From Morella rubra (lineage: Eukaryota > Streptophyta > Magnoliopsida > Fagales > Myricaceae): a DNA stretch of 64,000 bases. The stretch is from assembly GCA_003952965.2 (NCBI GenBank), contig CM025850.1, positions 39,209,584 to 39,273,583 of the forward strand, in the 5' to 3' direction. Shown here piece by piece: positions 25,690 through 37,704 of this stretch; the first letter of the stretch is position 1; every line of letters starts with the position of its first letter. The notes under the pieces were generated by a model. It worked only from the letters and a program-made list of their open reading frames with translations. It did no database searches and was not told the DNA's origin. Both the position numbers and the translations under genes were made by a program.

Positions 25690-26214
25690 AAAAAAAGTGT
25701 CTCAATCTTGTATTCTCCACCTATTTTAAGCTCCTCCTTTTCTTCGCGCGTAACTTATGCGCGAATTTTGAAATCTTTGTCAAATCCGAAGTTGTAGATA
25801 ACTCAAAGATTCCAAGCACTAGAAATATGTATTATTTGGAAAAGCTGAATTAGTTACGAATTTTTCTATAAACACGTTAAGATACATATATAGGTCTCTA
25901 TCCTGATTTTAAATTGCTTCCTCATTTTAATAGTTATTTCCCTTCATTTAATCCTACAAATTTAGCATGAATAAGTGTCATTTAAGCTCTCATCTTCATT
26001 AATTGAATAGGACTGAGTGTTTAAAATCATTTATCTTTCAATTTAATTATGATTCCAATTTCTTGCAAACACATAAAATATCTATGCATTAATTTTTTTT
26101 TTTCAATAAAACAATGAATTTGAATAAAAATCAAATTTTAGCTTCATGAATTAAATTAAAATGAACTAAAATGTTCCTAATAACAATGTCAATTGTCCCA
26201 GAATAAACACTAAT
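25690..26214. other. AT-rich spacer in block B, no gene
   Basis: Replaces the kinase 3' flank that follows the Cys-rich promoter in block C. No coding region or defined repeat ends are visible. Confidence 0.4.
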
Positions 26215-26640
26215 CACTATAGAAAGTGGCAAATTAATAAGACTACATCATGAGCACACAAGTATATAGATATATAGGTGAGAGAAATCTCACCTAACCC
26301 TGCATGCTGCAGGGCCCCTAGGGGGGCAATTCGAGTTTGGAGATCGACATGAACTGGGTATCTGGACCAACAATATTCTTGAAAAATCTGTTATTCATTC
26401 GGTAATTTGGGATTCCACTCATTGCAAATGGAACCCCCCACCTCTAGTTGATGATGAGGAAACTTCATCCGAACCGTCACCACAACTTTGTAGAGGCTCC
26501 AACGTTTCAACTACATCACTCATTAAGGATCTTGCCAAACAATATATATAGTATGCCAAGCTGAATGCTTTCTGCGCTCTGCCCTTACAGATCGACTACT
26601 ACTGATTCTCCAATTAAGGGTCTTTTTACTTAAGCCAAAG
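26215..26640 (-). pseudogene. Decayed last-exon fragment of the PBL8-like kinase gene (block B)
   Basis: Closely parallels the final kinase exon at about 29290-29660: CCTGCATGCTGCAGGGCC, TGTTATTCATTCGGTAATTT, TAGAGGCTCCAA and TCAACTACATCACTCATTAA all recur in the same order. Compared with the intact exon there are short insertions (for example ATATATAT near 26548 and extra CTAC near 26597) and deletions that break the frame. It covers the tail from near [13 protein letters not shown] to the stop. Its presence about 0.8 kb upstream of Cys-rich copy 2 mirrors the arrangement of the intact kinase and Cys-rich copy 3. Confidence 0.85.
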
Positions 26641-26689
26641 GGGAGTAACAGAAGGGGTTGACAAAATTAATTTCATTTGCTGAATTTTC

Positions 26690-27090
26690 TACTTTTAATG
26701 ACAATCTCTCTCTTTTAGACGCTAAAAGCTCTATAGTTGCGTCCAATTCCATTTCCTTGATTTCCTTTTAAAAAAACACCTTAAACCTCGCTTTCCTTTA
26801 AAAAAAAAAACACCTTTTAACAATCGTACTGTATGTAGTCGTTAAACATATTTTGATCTCGTCGCAATATTCTAATAGTTATATTTCGATGCTATTGTCT
26901 TCGCCTATAGAACCACAAGCGATCACAAAACTCTCCACTATCTATCTCGTTTCTATTCTCCATCTTGCGACCAATGCGAGCAGCAACCTTATTTTTGTGA
27001 CTAAAAGTCTTATGAGTTACTATTTGTAAATTTCTGTCACGAAAAATCGACTAATTGCGATGGAATTTGGCTCCTTACTAAAATTTACGT
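26690..27090. repeat. Dispersed repeat copy (related to 20090-20480)
   Basis: Diverged relative of 20090-20480 in the same orientation, with ACCAATGCGAGCAGCAACC and GTGACTAAAAGTCTTA as anchor stretches. No coding capacity; the ends are not defined. Confidence 0.55.
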
Positions 27091-27484
27091 AGTTAGAAGT
27101 AGGGCTGTTCAAAGTCACTGGTAAAATTTGGTGGCATTGCACCGGTTTCTGGTCCCCGACCTAATTGGTGCCAGTCCGTGGCTATTTTAGGAAAACCTGA
27201 GGGTTTTTCGGTTTCCTGATTTATTTTTATTTTTATTTATATATTAAATGATATCGTTAGTCCCCCCCCTTCCTCCCATTTCTTCTTCACAGTTGCCCCT
27301 CCCCTCAATTTCTTCTTCATCATTTGCCTCACTCCTTCCTTAGTCTCCTCCCTCTCCAAACTCCTTGTGCACAGCACAACTAGCCTTTGCGACGACCACA
27401 GGTACTCTCATCTTCTCCCCTCCTTCACGTTAACTTTCTCCTATTTTTTTGCAATTTTTAGGGTCAGCGGGTTCAATGGATTTG

Positions 27485-27640
27485 CAATTCCCAATAAGAC
27501 TCTCTCTGAAAGTTTTCCATTGATTCCTTCGTTTTCACATTGACAAGATTACCCAGCTTAAGGGTTCTTAACTTAGTTTCTTTGGGGATTTGGGGACCAC
27601 TACCAGATAAGATTCATGGGCTATCTTCGCTTGAATTTAT
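27485..27640 (+). pseudogene. Fragment of an LRR receptor-like kinase gene (At3g03770 type)
   Basis: The plus strand encodes TRLPSLRVLNLVSLGIWGPL followed by PDKIHGLSSLEF, a close match to the first leucine-rich repeats of plant LRR receptor-like proteins of the At3g03770 group, as I remember them. Upstream, NKTLSESF lies in another frame, so one base appears to be missing near 27513. Nothing like the rest of the ectodomain, membrane segment or kinase follows. It is a stranded gene fragment inserted between block B and the truncated Cys-rich copy 3. The frames beyond 27640 look random. Confidence 0.7.
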
Positions 27641-28289
27641 GGGTTTGCATTGGATGAACTTACCTTGTGTTATATACTTCTATTGCAAGGGAGAGCATTC
27701 ATTAGCAGAACAGTTCATTCATGTGTTTAAAAATGACCACTTTGAAACTACTCCCGTCACTCACTTCGGAGGGTAATTGGAACCTTTTCTAGTCGCCAAT
27801 TCAGGATTCTACATCTTATTTTCTTCCTTTGGATGGCGTGGGCTTCTATTTCTTGTTTTGTTGATTCAATTGGAGTTGGTATATAGTCATTATACATTCT
27901 TGGTCTGGTTTGTTATGATGTTCATTCTCCCAGTACATCAAACCATTGGAGATTTCTTCATGATTCTTTTGCAAAGTTTTCTATTATGTTGTTCATTTTC
28001 TCAGTACATCAAACCAATTAAGATTTCTTCATGATTCTTTGGCAAAGTTTTCTTCTGGATGAATGTTGTCATCTGAAGTATATGAATCTGCCTTTGAGCT
28101 CTAAGGAGGACTTACTGTAACATTTTGCTTTATCATACTTTTCTTAATTACATATGACGTGTTCAACTTACATACTCCTGGGATGCTTTGTCGATTAATT
28201 GAAGAAGTCTTAAAATTGTGATGTAAACATATTCATGAGTTAATTAGATGTTTAAAGCATCCAATGAAATCAGCTGTTAAAAGTATTCA

Positions 28290-28446
28290 GTTAGAATTTA
28301 AAATGACCTCTTTACTTATGTGTGGTTCATACAACCAGCTAACTCAATTAAAAAGAAAGCGACTTACCTAGAGTGACGATGACCTGAGCAATGCAGGATA
28401 GCAACACTAACAACTTTAGGGTGTTATGGCTTGTAATTTTGTCCAT
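28290..28446 (-). pseudogene. Cys-rich peptide copy 3: signal-peptide exon only
   Basis: ATG at 28446; exon 28446-28368 encodes MDKITSHN, then LKLLVLLSCIAQVIVTL, and ends with an intact GTAAGT donor at the same phase as copies 1 and 2. Intron sequence continues to resemble the other copies down to about 28290 (GACCTCTTTACTTATGTGTG compared with GACCTCTCTTATTATGTGCG in copy 1) and then stops matching. The second exon with the cysteines is absent from the window. About 400 bp of upstream flank is retained, so this copy may still be transcribed but cannot make the peptide. Confidence 0.85.
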
Positions 28447-29315
28447 GGCTCTGCTACAACTCCAATAGCTTGTGATTTTTATCACCATGTGAATCAGGAT
28501 TAGCTTAATTTGGTAGCTTGTCACAAAGACCGGGTGAGGATAGATTTGTACCGAATAACGTCCCACTTAGATCACGCCTACTAAATAGGAATAAAAAAAA
28601 AAAAAAAGGCGCAGAAAAAAGATAGAATGAAAAAAGGTTCAATTCTAAAAGATCCTCTTCCCCTACGGATACTTATTAGCTTTCCTATTCCCGGATGGTG
28701 TCCACTTAAATACCTCGGCTCCAGCGTACACCTCCCAACATTCCAGCTACGACTCCTTATATTCAGCCGAGACTTGTTCAACCCTAAAACACAAAACCTC
28801 CAGAGCTGGACTTGGTCCCTCCCAGATTCTAATAGGCTAACCAAAATGCCCAATCCCCGGCGCGCAGAGAGAGAGCGATAGAGATAGAGATAGAGAGAGA
28901 GATTGAGTGGTGGATATTTTTTTGCCTCCTATGATAAGGAGAATCGACCACCAGATATCGGCTCGAGTTTTCAGCTTCATCGAGGCAAATTCCTTTCAAA
29001 ACCTGGTGGCAATGGGTCAAAAGTAAATCCATACAATAAGAACAATAATTATGGGTTACGGTGACGACGATTTATGAGGATGTGTCCAGATTTTGACGTC
29101 CACCTCGAAAATCTGCAACTTAATGCTCCATTGGCAAAACAGCTCTTGATATTGCAATCCCCATTAGCTAATCAAATACGACCAGAACATTGGTATAAAA
29201 ACCAAGCCGGAGTAAATTAATCGACAAAGGCTTGGGATCACCAGCATACCATGTACACGATACAAAGAGGCAAATAAGACCACACCACACAAGTATACAG
29301 ACAGGTGAGGAAATC

Positions 29316-32300
29316 TCACCTGACCCTGCATGCTGCAGGGCCACCAGGGGAGCAATTAGGGTTTGGAGATAGACAACTAGCACCTGGACCAACATTCTTG
29401 GAAAACCTGTTATTCATTCGGTAATTTGGGATTCCACCCATTGCAAATGTACCCCCACCTGTAGTTGATGAAGCGGAGACTTCATTCAAACCGTTACCAC
29501 AACTTTGTAGAGGCTCCAAAGTTTCAACTACATCACTCATTAAGGGTCTTGCTTTGGGATTCTGGCTCAAACAATAGTATGCCAAGCTGCATGCTTTCTG
29601 TGCTGCCCTTACAGAGTACTGATTCTCCAATCTAGGGTCGATTATTTGCAGCAACTTTCTCTTGTCATTCAGTTTTGGCCTAGCCCAATCTACCAAGTTC
29701 TGTTCCTTGCTTGGTCTTGTCTTGTCAACTGACTTTCTTCCCGTCAAAAGCTCCAGAAGAACAACTCCAAAGCTGTATACGTCACTCCGGGCAGTCAGGT
29801 GGCCTGTTCATTTCATATAGGCCTCATTCAGAAAAAGCAAGCACACATAAAGTGTCCCAGAGAATACAAAATTAAACAAAATGCACAAGACGAGGAACTA
29901 GTCATGCATTCCTTTCCTTCAGGATCGTCAAATAGATTTTGTTGAGGCTTACTTCTGCTCCTCATTTATCATTGTATATCATTAGTGGAGGAATTGAACA
30001 ACCAGCAACACTTATTGAAGTTGCCCAAGTAATCAAAATTCACACTCAACTACCAATCACCAGAAAGCTGAAAACCTGGTACAGGACCATCACGTCCATC
30101 AACTAATCCTAACCTCGGAATGTTTGTGTCAGAATGAAATTACGTTAGTAGGAATATAAGCCAAAACATCTCTTGATTGGGTCTCAACTATTGGTAAAGC
30201 AGTCATACTTCCTTCACCTAAACGAGAACTTGATTTAGCGGCTCTTTCCAAAAGGAATATATTGTATTCAGCTCCATGCAAGATAACCAAAGTACGGTTG
30301 AACAATTGAAATGATTTATATGCTCACACTAAGAGGAGCGTAACTTACATGTGCAAGGTAACTTGTTACACCATATTACTTTGTACTTAACCATCTCTCA
30401 AGCATCAACATTTCTCTCAAGCATTAACTAGTGAATATACTTCAAAAACAGGGAGCAGAAAACAAATTTGGTTCAAGTGTAAGGTAGAGGACCTTTCTGA
30501 TGGTACTACCACCAAGTTGGCACCCACAACCCCCCAATCCGAATCAGCTTCCATCAGTTAGCATTTAGAACTGATGAAGTGGAATGTCATTCCTCCATAA
30601 AGACAAGATGCATCCAAATTCATGTCTAGGTTGATTTAATCTTTCACTTAGAAGAGAGGTTATTCTATCCTCCTATCATCAACCTAGTTGCTCACAAATC
30701 AAGCAGACAAGCATTTTGAATTTGAAGATACAAGGACACCATACCAGTCATCACATATTCAGGGGCTGCATATCCATATGTACCCATTACTCGAGTTGAT
30801 ACATGGGTCTCATCACCTTGTGGTCCAGCTTTAGCAAGCCCAAAATCAGAAAGCTTTGCTGTATAATCCTGCAGACTCATAAGCAACCAGCAAGATGAGT
30901 AGAAACAAATCACACCTACCAAGAAAGGTAGTCTTCAGAGAGTTACTACAACTGTAAGGTTAGAGGGAGGGTGGAATGAAAAGCCACTTATTTTTTGGTA
31001 ATCAGAATGAAACACCACTTACAGAGTCCAATAATATATTGGAGGTTTTGAAGTCCCTGTAGATAACTGGCCTTTCAGCATTATGAAGAAAAGCAAGCCC
31101 TTTGGCAGCTCCAAGAGCAATCATCATTCTTGTGGCCCATGACAATGGAACAGCTGCCTCTGGAGACCTCAGGAAAAGTCATATTAACATGAGTCAAGAA
31201 ACATTGCCAAAACTAAAGAAGAATGTCAAATCTTTATACAAGGTCAGAAAAAATCTAGCACCAAGTCTGATTAGCACTCTTTCCAGAATAAATCACAGAA
31301 AGTAGATAGTGCACACTTTCATAAGTCAGTGTAATATCCTAATTAAGTAGCAACAAAATGTCTCTAGTGTCTTACCAACCAGGCAAAATCAACACCCCAA
31401 ATGTAACAACTAGCATATACAGAATAAAATTTCATTGTGTCACCCAAAGATTATAAGAAGCGCCTCAAAAGAATTAGTCTTTTGACATGCTTTCTCAAGT
31501 GTCTTATCAACCAGGCAAAATTGGCACCCATATCGTTTGACATCATTCTTAAAATTTTACATATTACATTCGACTAGTTTGGTTTTTAATCTATCTTACA
31601 AATCTCACAAAGAAAAAATGGGAACCAGTCTCATGCATAATGTTGCTAGATCCCATTACTTAAAGAGTAGTTTAACTGATAAGTATCTAACAGTCTTTGC
31701 AAGGAATTTACAATAGCCAACAAAGAGGCATTATGAAACAAGTAAAGCACAGCGATTAGGTCTCAGATCAGCATCGCTCTTAACTAATGTTACAGAACTT
31801 GGCTGGGTCGCTGGAGATGAGGGTGGGCTACACCACTTAACAGCAGTTTAGGGAGTTCTTTACTTAGCTACCAAATACAGAAACTGGGAAAGCAGTACCC
31901 CAAACAGATTTGGACTATCTTGACCAAATGCACAAACTTTTCACAAGTCTCAATGGCTTAGGGAACTAAAATATTTATCCCTCATGGATTGAATCAATTT
32001 TCCCCAAATGTCAATCAAATTCCGCATTATCACCTGCCCAAGACCTAAAACCAGTGTTGATTGTACAAGAATTTCCAGGCTTAGGAACTAGCATCTTCAT
32101 CTGAAATTACAATATATTTTAGCCATTGATAAATTTCCAAGCACAATTTGGTTGTGGTCTGGTTCTCACTCAAATATGTACCTTTGGATCCTTTCCCAAC
32201 ATCAAGCCCAAAAATCAACAAAGGTGATCCCCATTTTATTGTTTTTTTCCCTTGATTATTTTTCTTTATTTAGTTATTCTGTATCTTGTCATTGCGCCCT

Positions 32301-34480
32301 GTTAATTAATCAAATTAAATTAAAAAGTCCATCCTCAATCAACAAATACCAGCTCTTCAGAAAGGAAAATGCGTGGGAAACACTTACGTATTATCTAACC
32401 TAGTCCCATTATCGCCACTTGGTATTGAAGGTTTGGTTCTAGATGAAGAGCTGTTCTTAAGACACTAACAGGAATAAAAACAACAAAACAGTATGATCAT
32501 ATCGTCAAAATGATACTAAAAATTGTCTTATCAAAATATTTCATTATGTTACCCTAACAAAATGCAGTAACAATGCCTTTTATTCCTTCTGATACAAAAT
32601 AGCCGCATCCCTTGGAAAACTACGATCAGACCTATCAGGGCATCATTCCTACATGCATGTTCTCGAAGACACATTTCACTGACTTTTTACTAGGATACTT
32701 GTCCAACTACCTCATTTCCATCTAAAATAACCTCTTAGTGGTTGCACATGCTTCAAATGATCCCCAGTGGATGATAAATGAAAGATACTGAATAGCTATG
32801 TCATTGAAGACTTCTGTACACATTTCACTGGAGCAAAAAGAAATGGTTGAATAAACTTCAAGCTCATTCAATAGTTCAATAGTTCAATATTTGAGACTTA
32901 GAACAGTTAGTTTAGTATTTTAAGCTCCTTGAGAATGACTGGCGTGTAACATCATCACGGTCTCCAACAAAGGGAACTAAAGATCAATTAATCAGTCTTC
33001 CCTCCCCTGAATATTATCTTACTCCCCTCTCGAATTTCAGTTCTCAACTACTTTATCTAGCTTCTAAAGTTAAGTGCGTAGAAGCATGATGCAACATTGT
33101 GGCTAGATGTCAAACTGTAATGACAATCAGAAGTATCTAGCATATCTGATTGCTGGTGGCTGCACGTTCTTACTCGGTACAGAAAACAAAAAAGAAAAAA
33201 ATATTGTGAAAAAACGAAGTAGGAATCTTCGAGCTTTATCTTTCCATTGGAGAGGGAGAACTGATATTTCGGCAGGACTACGTAAAGTACGAAAATGGTC
33301 ACAAAACATATTTTACGGTCGCAAGAACACTACAACGAGATCAGTATAGAAATTAACAGAAGTCCAGAAAACTAGAAAAAATAATAGTGATACTAGTAAG
33401 CTGAACATTGTGCATACTTCGAAAGAGGTGATTCTCAAGACTGCCCCGGAACATGAACTCGTAAACGAGTAACCTGTGGTCATCCTCGCAACAATATCCA
33501 ATCAACTTAACCAGATTTGGATGCCTAAGCTGGCCAAGAAAGTTAACTTCGGTCTGTGATAATATCACATAACAAGACAAAGAATAATGTGAGGAAGCGG
33601 AAATAGAGAAAGAACGCGCGCAATAGTAGGGTAGACGAATGAAGAAAGAATAGATAGAATTAGAAGGGCAAGCGGGAGAAAGGGAGAGGGAGAGAGAGAG
33701 AGATTACAAGCCATTCGCGGTGTCCCTGTAGGCCCTCCTTATTGAGAACTTTAACGGCAACGGGAAGGGATTTAAGGCCAACCCTGAGATTCTCGTCGAT
33801 ATAACCCTTGTAGACGGTGCCGAAACCACCTTCACCGAGAATATAATCAGAGCGGAAGCTCTTGGTGATAGTCTCGAGCTCGTATAACGTGAAGGCAATT
33901 ACGTGGGTATAGAGGACGGCATTTTTTCTGGAGTCCTCAAAATTACGAGGGGTTGAAGGATCGCTCGGATCTGATACTGACCGGTTGTGCTTCTTGTCCT
34001 TGTCCTTGTCGGTGGGAGTGGGAGTGGAAGTGTTGGCATTTTTAGCTAACATGTGGAGCTGTTGAACTGCCAACAAAAGGAAGGAAAGAAGAGAAGAAAA
34101 AAATAAATAAGAAAGGAGTTTACAAACCCTTCAATCACATTTAAGCCAGTGATAAACGTTCGGTTCAAATGCCCTTTGAGTGTAGCATTAACAGAGGAAG
34201 AGCTAAAGGAATTACACGGAAGAATTCCAATATGCCAAAAAGAGAGTTAGGAGAGAGCATTCCGAACACATACAGATTCATAGAAAATAAATCGCGAAGA
34301 AGAAATTACTAAAATTGCGACGAAGAGGGGAAAAGCAAAGCCCTAGATCTGAGCTCAGAGGGGGTTAGAAGAAAAGATGAGGAGAAGCCCTAATTGGGGG
34401 GTTTGGAAAGCAAAAGCCAAAAACGAACCTTGAGCATGGGAAACGACGGCAGATTCCTCTCTGGTGCCGCAGTTGCCCAT
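29316..34480 (-). CDS. Receptor-like cytoplasmic kinase VII, PBL8/RIPK-like (431 aa, six exons)
   Basis: Serine/threonine kinase of the RLCK-VII (PBS1-like) family, which relays signals from surface receptors at the plasma membrane. Exons: 34480-34429, 34066-33708, 33553-33418, 31159-31023, 30868-30745, 29803-29316; all joins are in phase. The N-terminus [10 protein letters not shown] carries Gly2 and Cys4 for likely myristoylation and palmitoylation. Residues 95-100 GEGGFG are the glycine loop, Lys123 (VAVKVL) the ATP lysine, [13 protein letters not shown] the catalytic loop (RD type), [20 protein letters not shown] the activation segment, then [11 protein letters not shown] basic, Pro/Gly-rich tail ends [11 protein letters not shown]. 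It matches remembered Arabidopsis At5g01020 (PBL8) almost throughout, and RIPK is a close alternative. A CT-rich tract and AT-rich DNA precede the ATG. Copies of its 3' end occur at 22540-23165 and 26215-26640. Confidence 0.95.
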
Positions 34481-35520
34481 CTTGGTTCTTCGTGCTTTGT
34501 GACGCAGCTGCAGCTGCTGACTTGTTAATAACGATGCTAGGACTAAGAGCAGTGGCAGGAGTAGGAGTAGTAAGACTTCAGAAACGGAGGCTGTTGGGGT
34601 AGTCGTGGATGTTGCTGGTACAAGGAGGAGCCAGAGTCTCTTCTTCGGACTTCAGTGCCTTCTGCTCTTTTTTTTTTTTCCTTTTTTTTCCCTTTCCAAG
34701 GTCCAATTATATTTCATTAATCACCTCTCTCCCTACCGAGACCTCTGTTTCCTTGTTTTCTTTTGAGGAATTTCGAAAAGAAAAGTTACAGCTTCAATGT
34801 ACTGAGATGAAACCTTTTACCAATAAAGGCAAGAAATAGCGAGTGTACTAACAAAATTTGGAATAAATCATAAAAGAAAACCGACGACCAAAATATGTCT
34901 CTCTTTCGGATCTCTCTGTCTCTCTCTCTCTCTCTCTCCTGGGATTTGGCAATGTGGGTCTTGTCTTGTGTCAGTGTGTGGACGTTAAGATTGAGTAGCT
35001 GCTCCAGCCTCCATCTCACAGTGCTTCTCCATGGGTTAAAAAAGGCTTGGTTTATGCTCACACTAAGATTTTAAGTAGATTTTACATGGATAGATATAAC
35101 GATCCACTCCCGAAATCCTCTATTGAGTCCACGTTTGGACGGCAGGAGCCACATCCTTTCTCCGCTTTGGCCACATCACGATGGGCGTGATATATACAGT
35201 TCACATTCTTGTTTCCTTATACTGGGGCTTTAATCTAATGGAGGGTGCATCCAGATCTAGGAGGTTTTGGGGGCCGATGATAGCCACCCATAGCAAGAGC
35301 AAGGCTAGAACTCGATCGAGGCCCCCGAGTGTTACTCCCAACACCGTTCGCAGTCGGCCCACCGGTGTGTGTAGGCTCAAGTGCACGTGCATCTCATGCC
35401 ACTCCGTGTTCCCTTCTCATTGTTGTTGCCGTGGCCCATTTAGGAAGGAATTAGGATCAAGATTTCAATTTGCCCCTCTCCTCCCTTGACAGACGTCAGC
35501 ACCTCTTGCGGTGTTTGGCG
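34481..35520. other. Upstream region of the PBL8-like gene
   Basis: Contains a CT-dinucleotide-rich stretch at about 34909-34948, a common plant promoter or leader feature, and several poly-T runs. No other gene is recognised; open frames here lack domains and overlap on both strands. Confidence 0.45.
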
Positions 35521-36094
35521 TAGGGTCCATAATGGCCTTGAGTATCGAGCCTAAGTGAGTATTGAATGTTTGAATTCGGGTTCGAGCTCAAACCACTGTT
35601 CTCACTTGGCTCGTTGAATCTCAAGCTTAGGCTTGACTGAGCTTAATTTAATTTTTATTTTATTTTTTCAAATAATTTCAATCACTCAAGTAGTAGGGTA
35701 CATTTTAAGATCTAAATAGAATTCATAGACACATTAAAAAAAATAAAATTCTAAATGATTTTTTTTAGATAAAACCTTCATTTAGCAATTTATTACAAGC
35801 TATTATCAACTCACACTTTAACAAAAATAACAAAGAAACAATCTATAACTTAGTAAAACAAACAAAGAGACAAAAAATTTAAATAATTTCAAGAAAAGTA
35901 AGTCCTTACATTGCACAAAACAAAAGAGATATTATATAAAAAAATACACCAAAAATAATGAGTGGTATCACAAATGAGTAATAGAGCTGGAGGTAGGGTT
36001 GTCTCATTTCATTTAGCCAGCTGTAGATTCCAAATATTGTTGCTAAATAGATTGTTCTTGAGCTCTGCGTTCCAATTTATTTAATTTTATATAA

Positions 36095-36850
36095 ATTGAT
36101 GGGAATAGATTTTTCGGCCATTAGAAAGGATTGCAACTGCTGAGGCCCAATAAGAGAGGAAACGGGCCTTGTGCCGGACAAGAAAGGCTGAGGCTCATCC
36201 TAATACAAACAAGTTCTCGTCGACTGCAAATCAGCTATCTGAAAAAAGATTGACAACCCTCTTAAATAGGGGTCATGTCGAGCACGAAAAGGCGAGGCCT
36301 AAGAAAGAATTAATTATTTGATTTGTTGACAAAAAAGATGCTAGAAAGAATAATATATGGCCATTAAATGAGCAAATATAGACCGCACTTCTAATGACCA
36401 ATGGGAAGAAGGAAGGGAAAGGTGGGCCCTACTTAATTAATGAGAGGCAAAAGATGCATGATGAAGAAAAAACGTCATAGAGAAAATGAGTGAAAGAAGG
36501 CTAGCACCTTGAAGAGACAGAGAAAAGAGGAAGGATAAAGATTCAAGGCTGCGGCCCATCGAAGTCCAGCCCAGACAAAAAAAGAGTAAGGATATAAGAG
36601 ACAAGGGATTAAAGGGGAACAATACTCATACTCTCTCGCTAATAATTGAACTAGAAAACAAAAGATATAGAAATATGACGACTAACAAAGGCATCGGAGA
36701 AATTCTCTTATGGGGAGGACTCAAAGTCCTAACTTGTTTTCTTTGTTTGTAGGAGGAAGAAAATGAGAACTTGAGCCTTTCAATCCATCCCAGCACTGGA
36801 CCTCAGGCCCAACTCCCTCAGGCTCTTGGCTCAGTGGACATTGTGATAAG
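36095..36850. mobile_element. Possible solo LTR or LTR fragment (Ty3/gypsy-like fossil)
   Basis: About 0.75 kb of moderate GC content inside very AT-rich DNA, with the flavour of a plant LTR 3' half: GGCATCGGAGAAATTCTC, GGAGGACTCAAAGTCC, then TTGTTTTCTTTGTTTGTAGG and a CT-rich end near CAGCACTGGACCTCAGGCCC. No polyprotein sequence accompanies it. I could not fix TG/CA ends or a 5-bp target duplication, so both boundaries and family are tentative. Confidence 0.4.
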
Positions 36851-37289
36851 CCAGTTAAAAATAGCTCCATCATAAATAAAATAATATTTAATTACCAAAT
36901 ATATTGAATCAAGCTTAAACTATAATGCATAATGCCTAGAAAAAAAAAACTAGAATGCATAATAAAATATATGTTTATATATACAAAAATGACATATGTA
37001 AGGTATATAATATATAGGGTAACTTAACATATTACATGAATATGAGTTATATTAAACATAAACTAATAGCAAAAAATGACAAATAATTAAATACATTAGT
37101 TATATAAGTTATTTAAACACATGCTAATATCATAAAAACTAAATATACCCCATAACACATATATATACCTAATATATTAATATAAGTGAATATGCTATGT
37201 AGATATTTAAATGATACTAAACATGAAGTAATAATATGTATCGAAACATATAAACGACTAACACAAAATATATAATATATACAAACATA

Positions 37290-37319
37290 ATATATATATA
37301 TATATATATATGTGTGTGC
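37290..37319. repeat. TA/TG microsatellite
   Basis: A run of TA dinucleotides followed by TG repeats, within the AT-rich interior of the old hAT-like element. Confidence 0.85.
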
Positions 37320-37704
37320 TACATATATATTATATGTTTTTGTATATTACGAAATTTAAGTAGCTCAAATGAGCATAGTTGAATTTATATGAATTTTAGT
37401 CGCAAGTTTAAATCGAGTTGATACAAATTTAATCAAGTTTGACTCATTTAATATTTGAGTAAAAAATAATGTTCGAACTCGGTTTGTTTATTAAACCAAC
37501 CAAGTTTGAGCCGAGGTCGAACTGTTTATGAACAACTCAATTCATTTACAGCCCGATCCATTACCTTCAAGATCAAAATTTTTGTGCTCACTTTAAATCT
37601 CACTCCTCAATTTGAGGCATTAGACAAGATGTCCTAAAAACTTCCCTTTTGACAGTGCGGGGCTTGTTAATTATTGGTTAAATTTTCTTTCTTTTTTTTT
37701 TTTG

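Larger units (their letters stand above)
35521..37556. mobile_element. Old hAT-like non-autonomous element carrying a nested LTR insertion
   Basis: Related to the element at 43913-45361. Its right end reads AACTCAATTCATTTACAGCC, whose reverse complement starts GGCTGTAAATGAATTGAG; the left end near 35521 begins TAGGGTCC and continues with GGTTCGAGCTCAAA-type Ser/Glu-like iterations common to both elements. The middle is extremely AT-rich with a TA microsatellite at 37290-37319. The left end is decayed and I find no target duplication. The LTR-like stretch at about 36095-36850 interrupts it. Confidence 0.5.

Noticed and set aside
28581-29032. Open frames on both strands upstream of Cys-rich copy 3
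   Set aside because: They fall in duplicated promoter and kinase 3' flank sequence and are not kept open in the other block copies.
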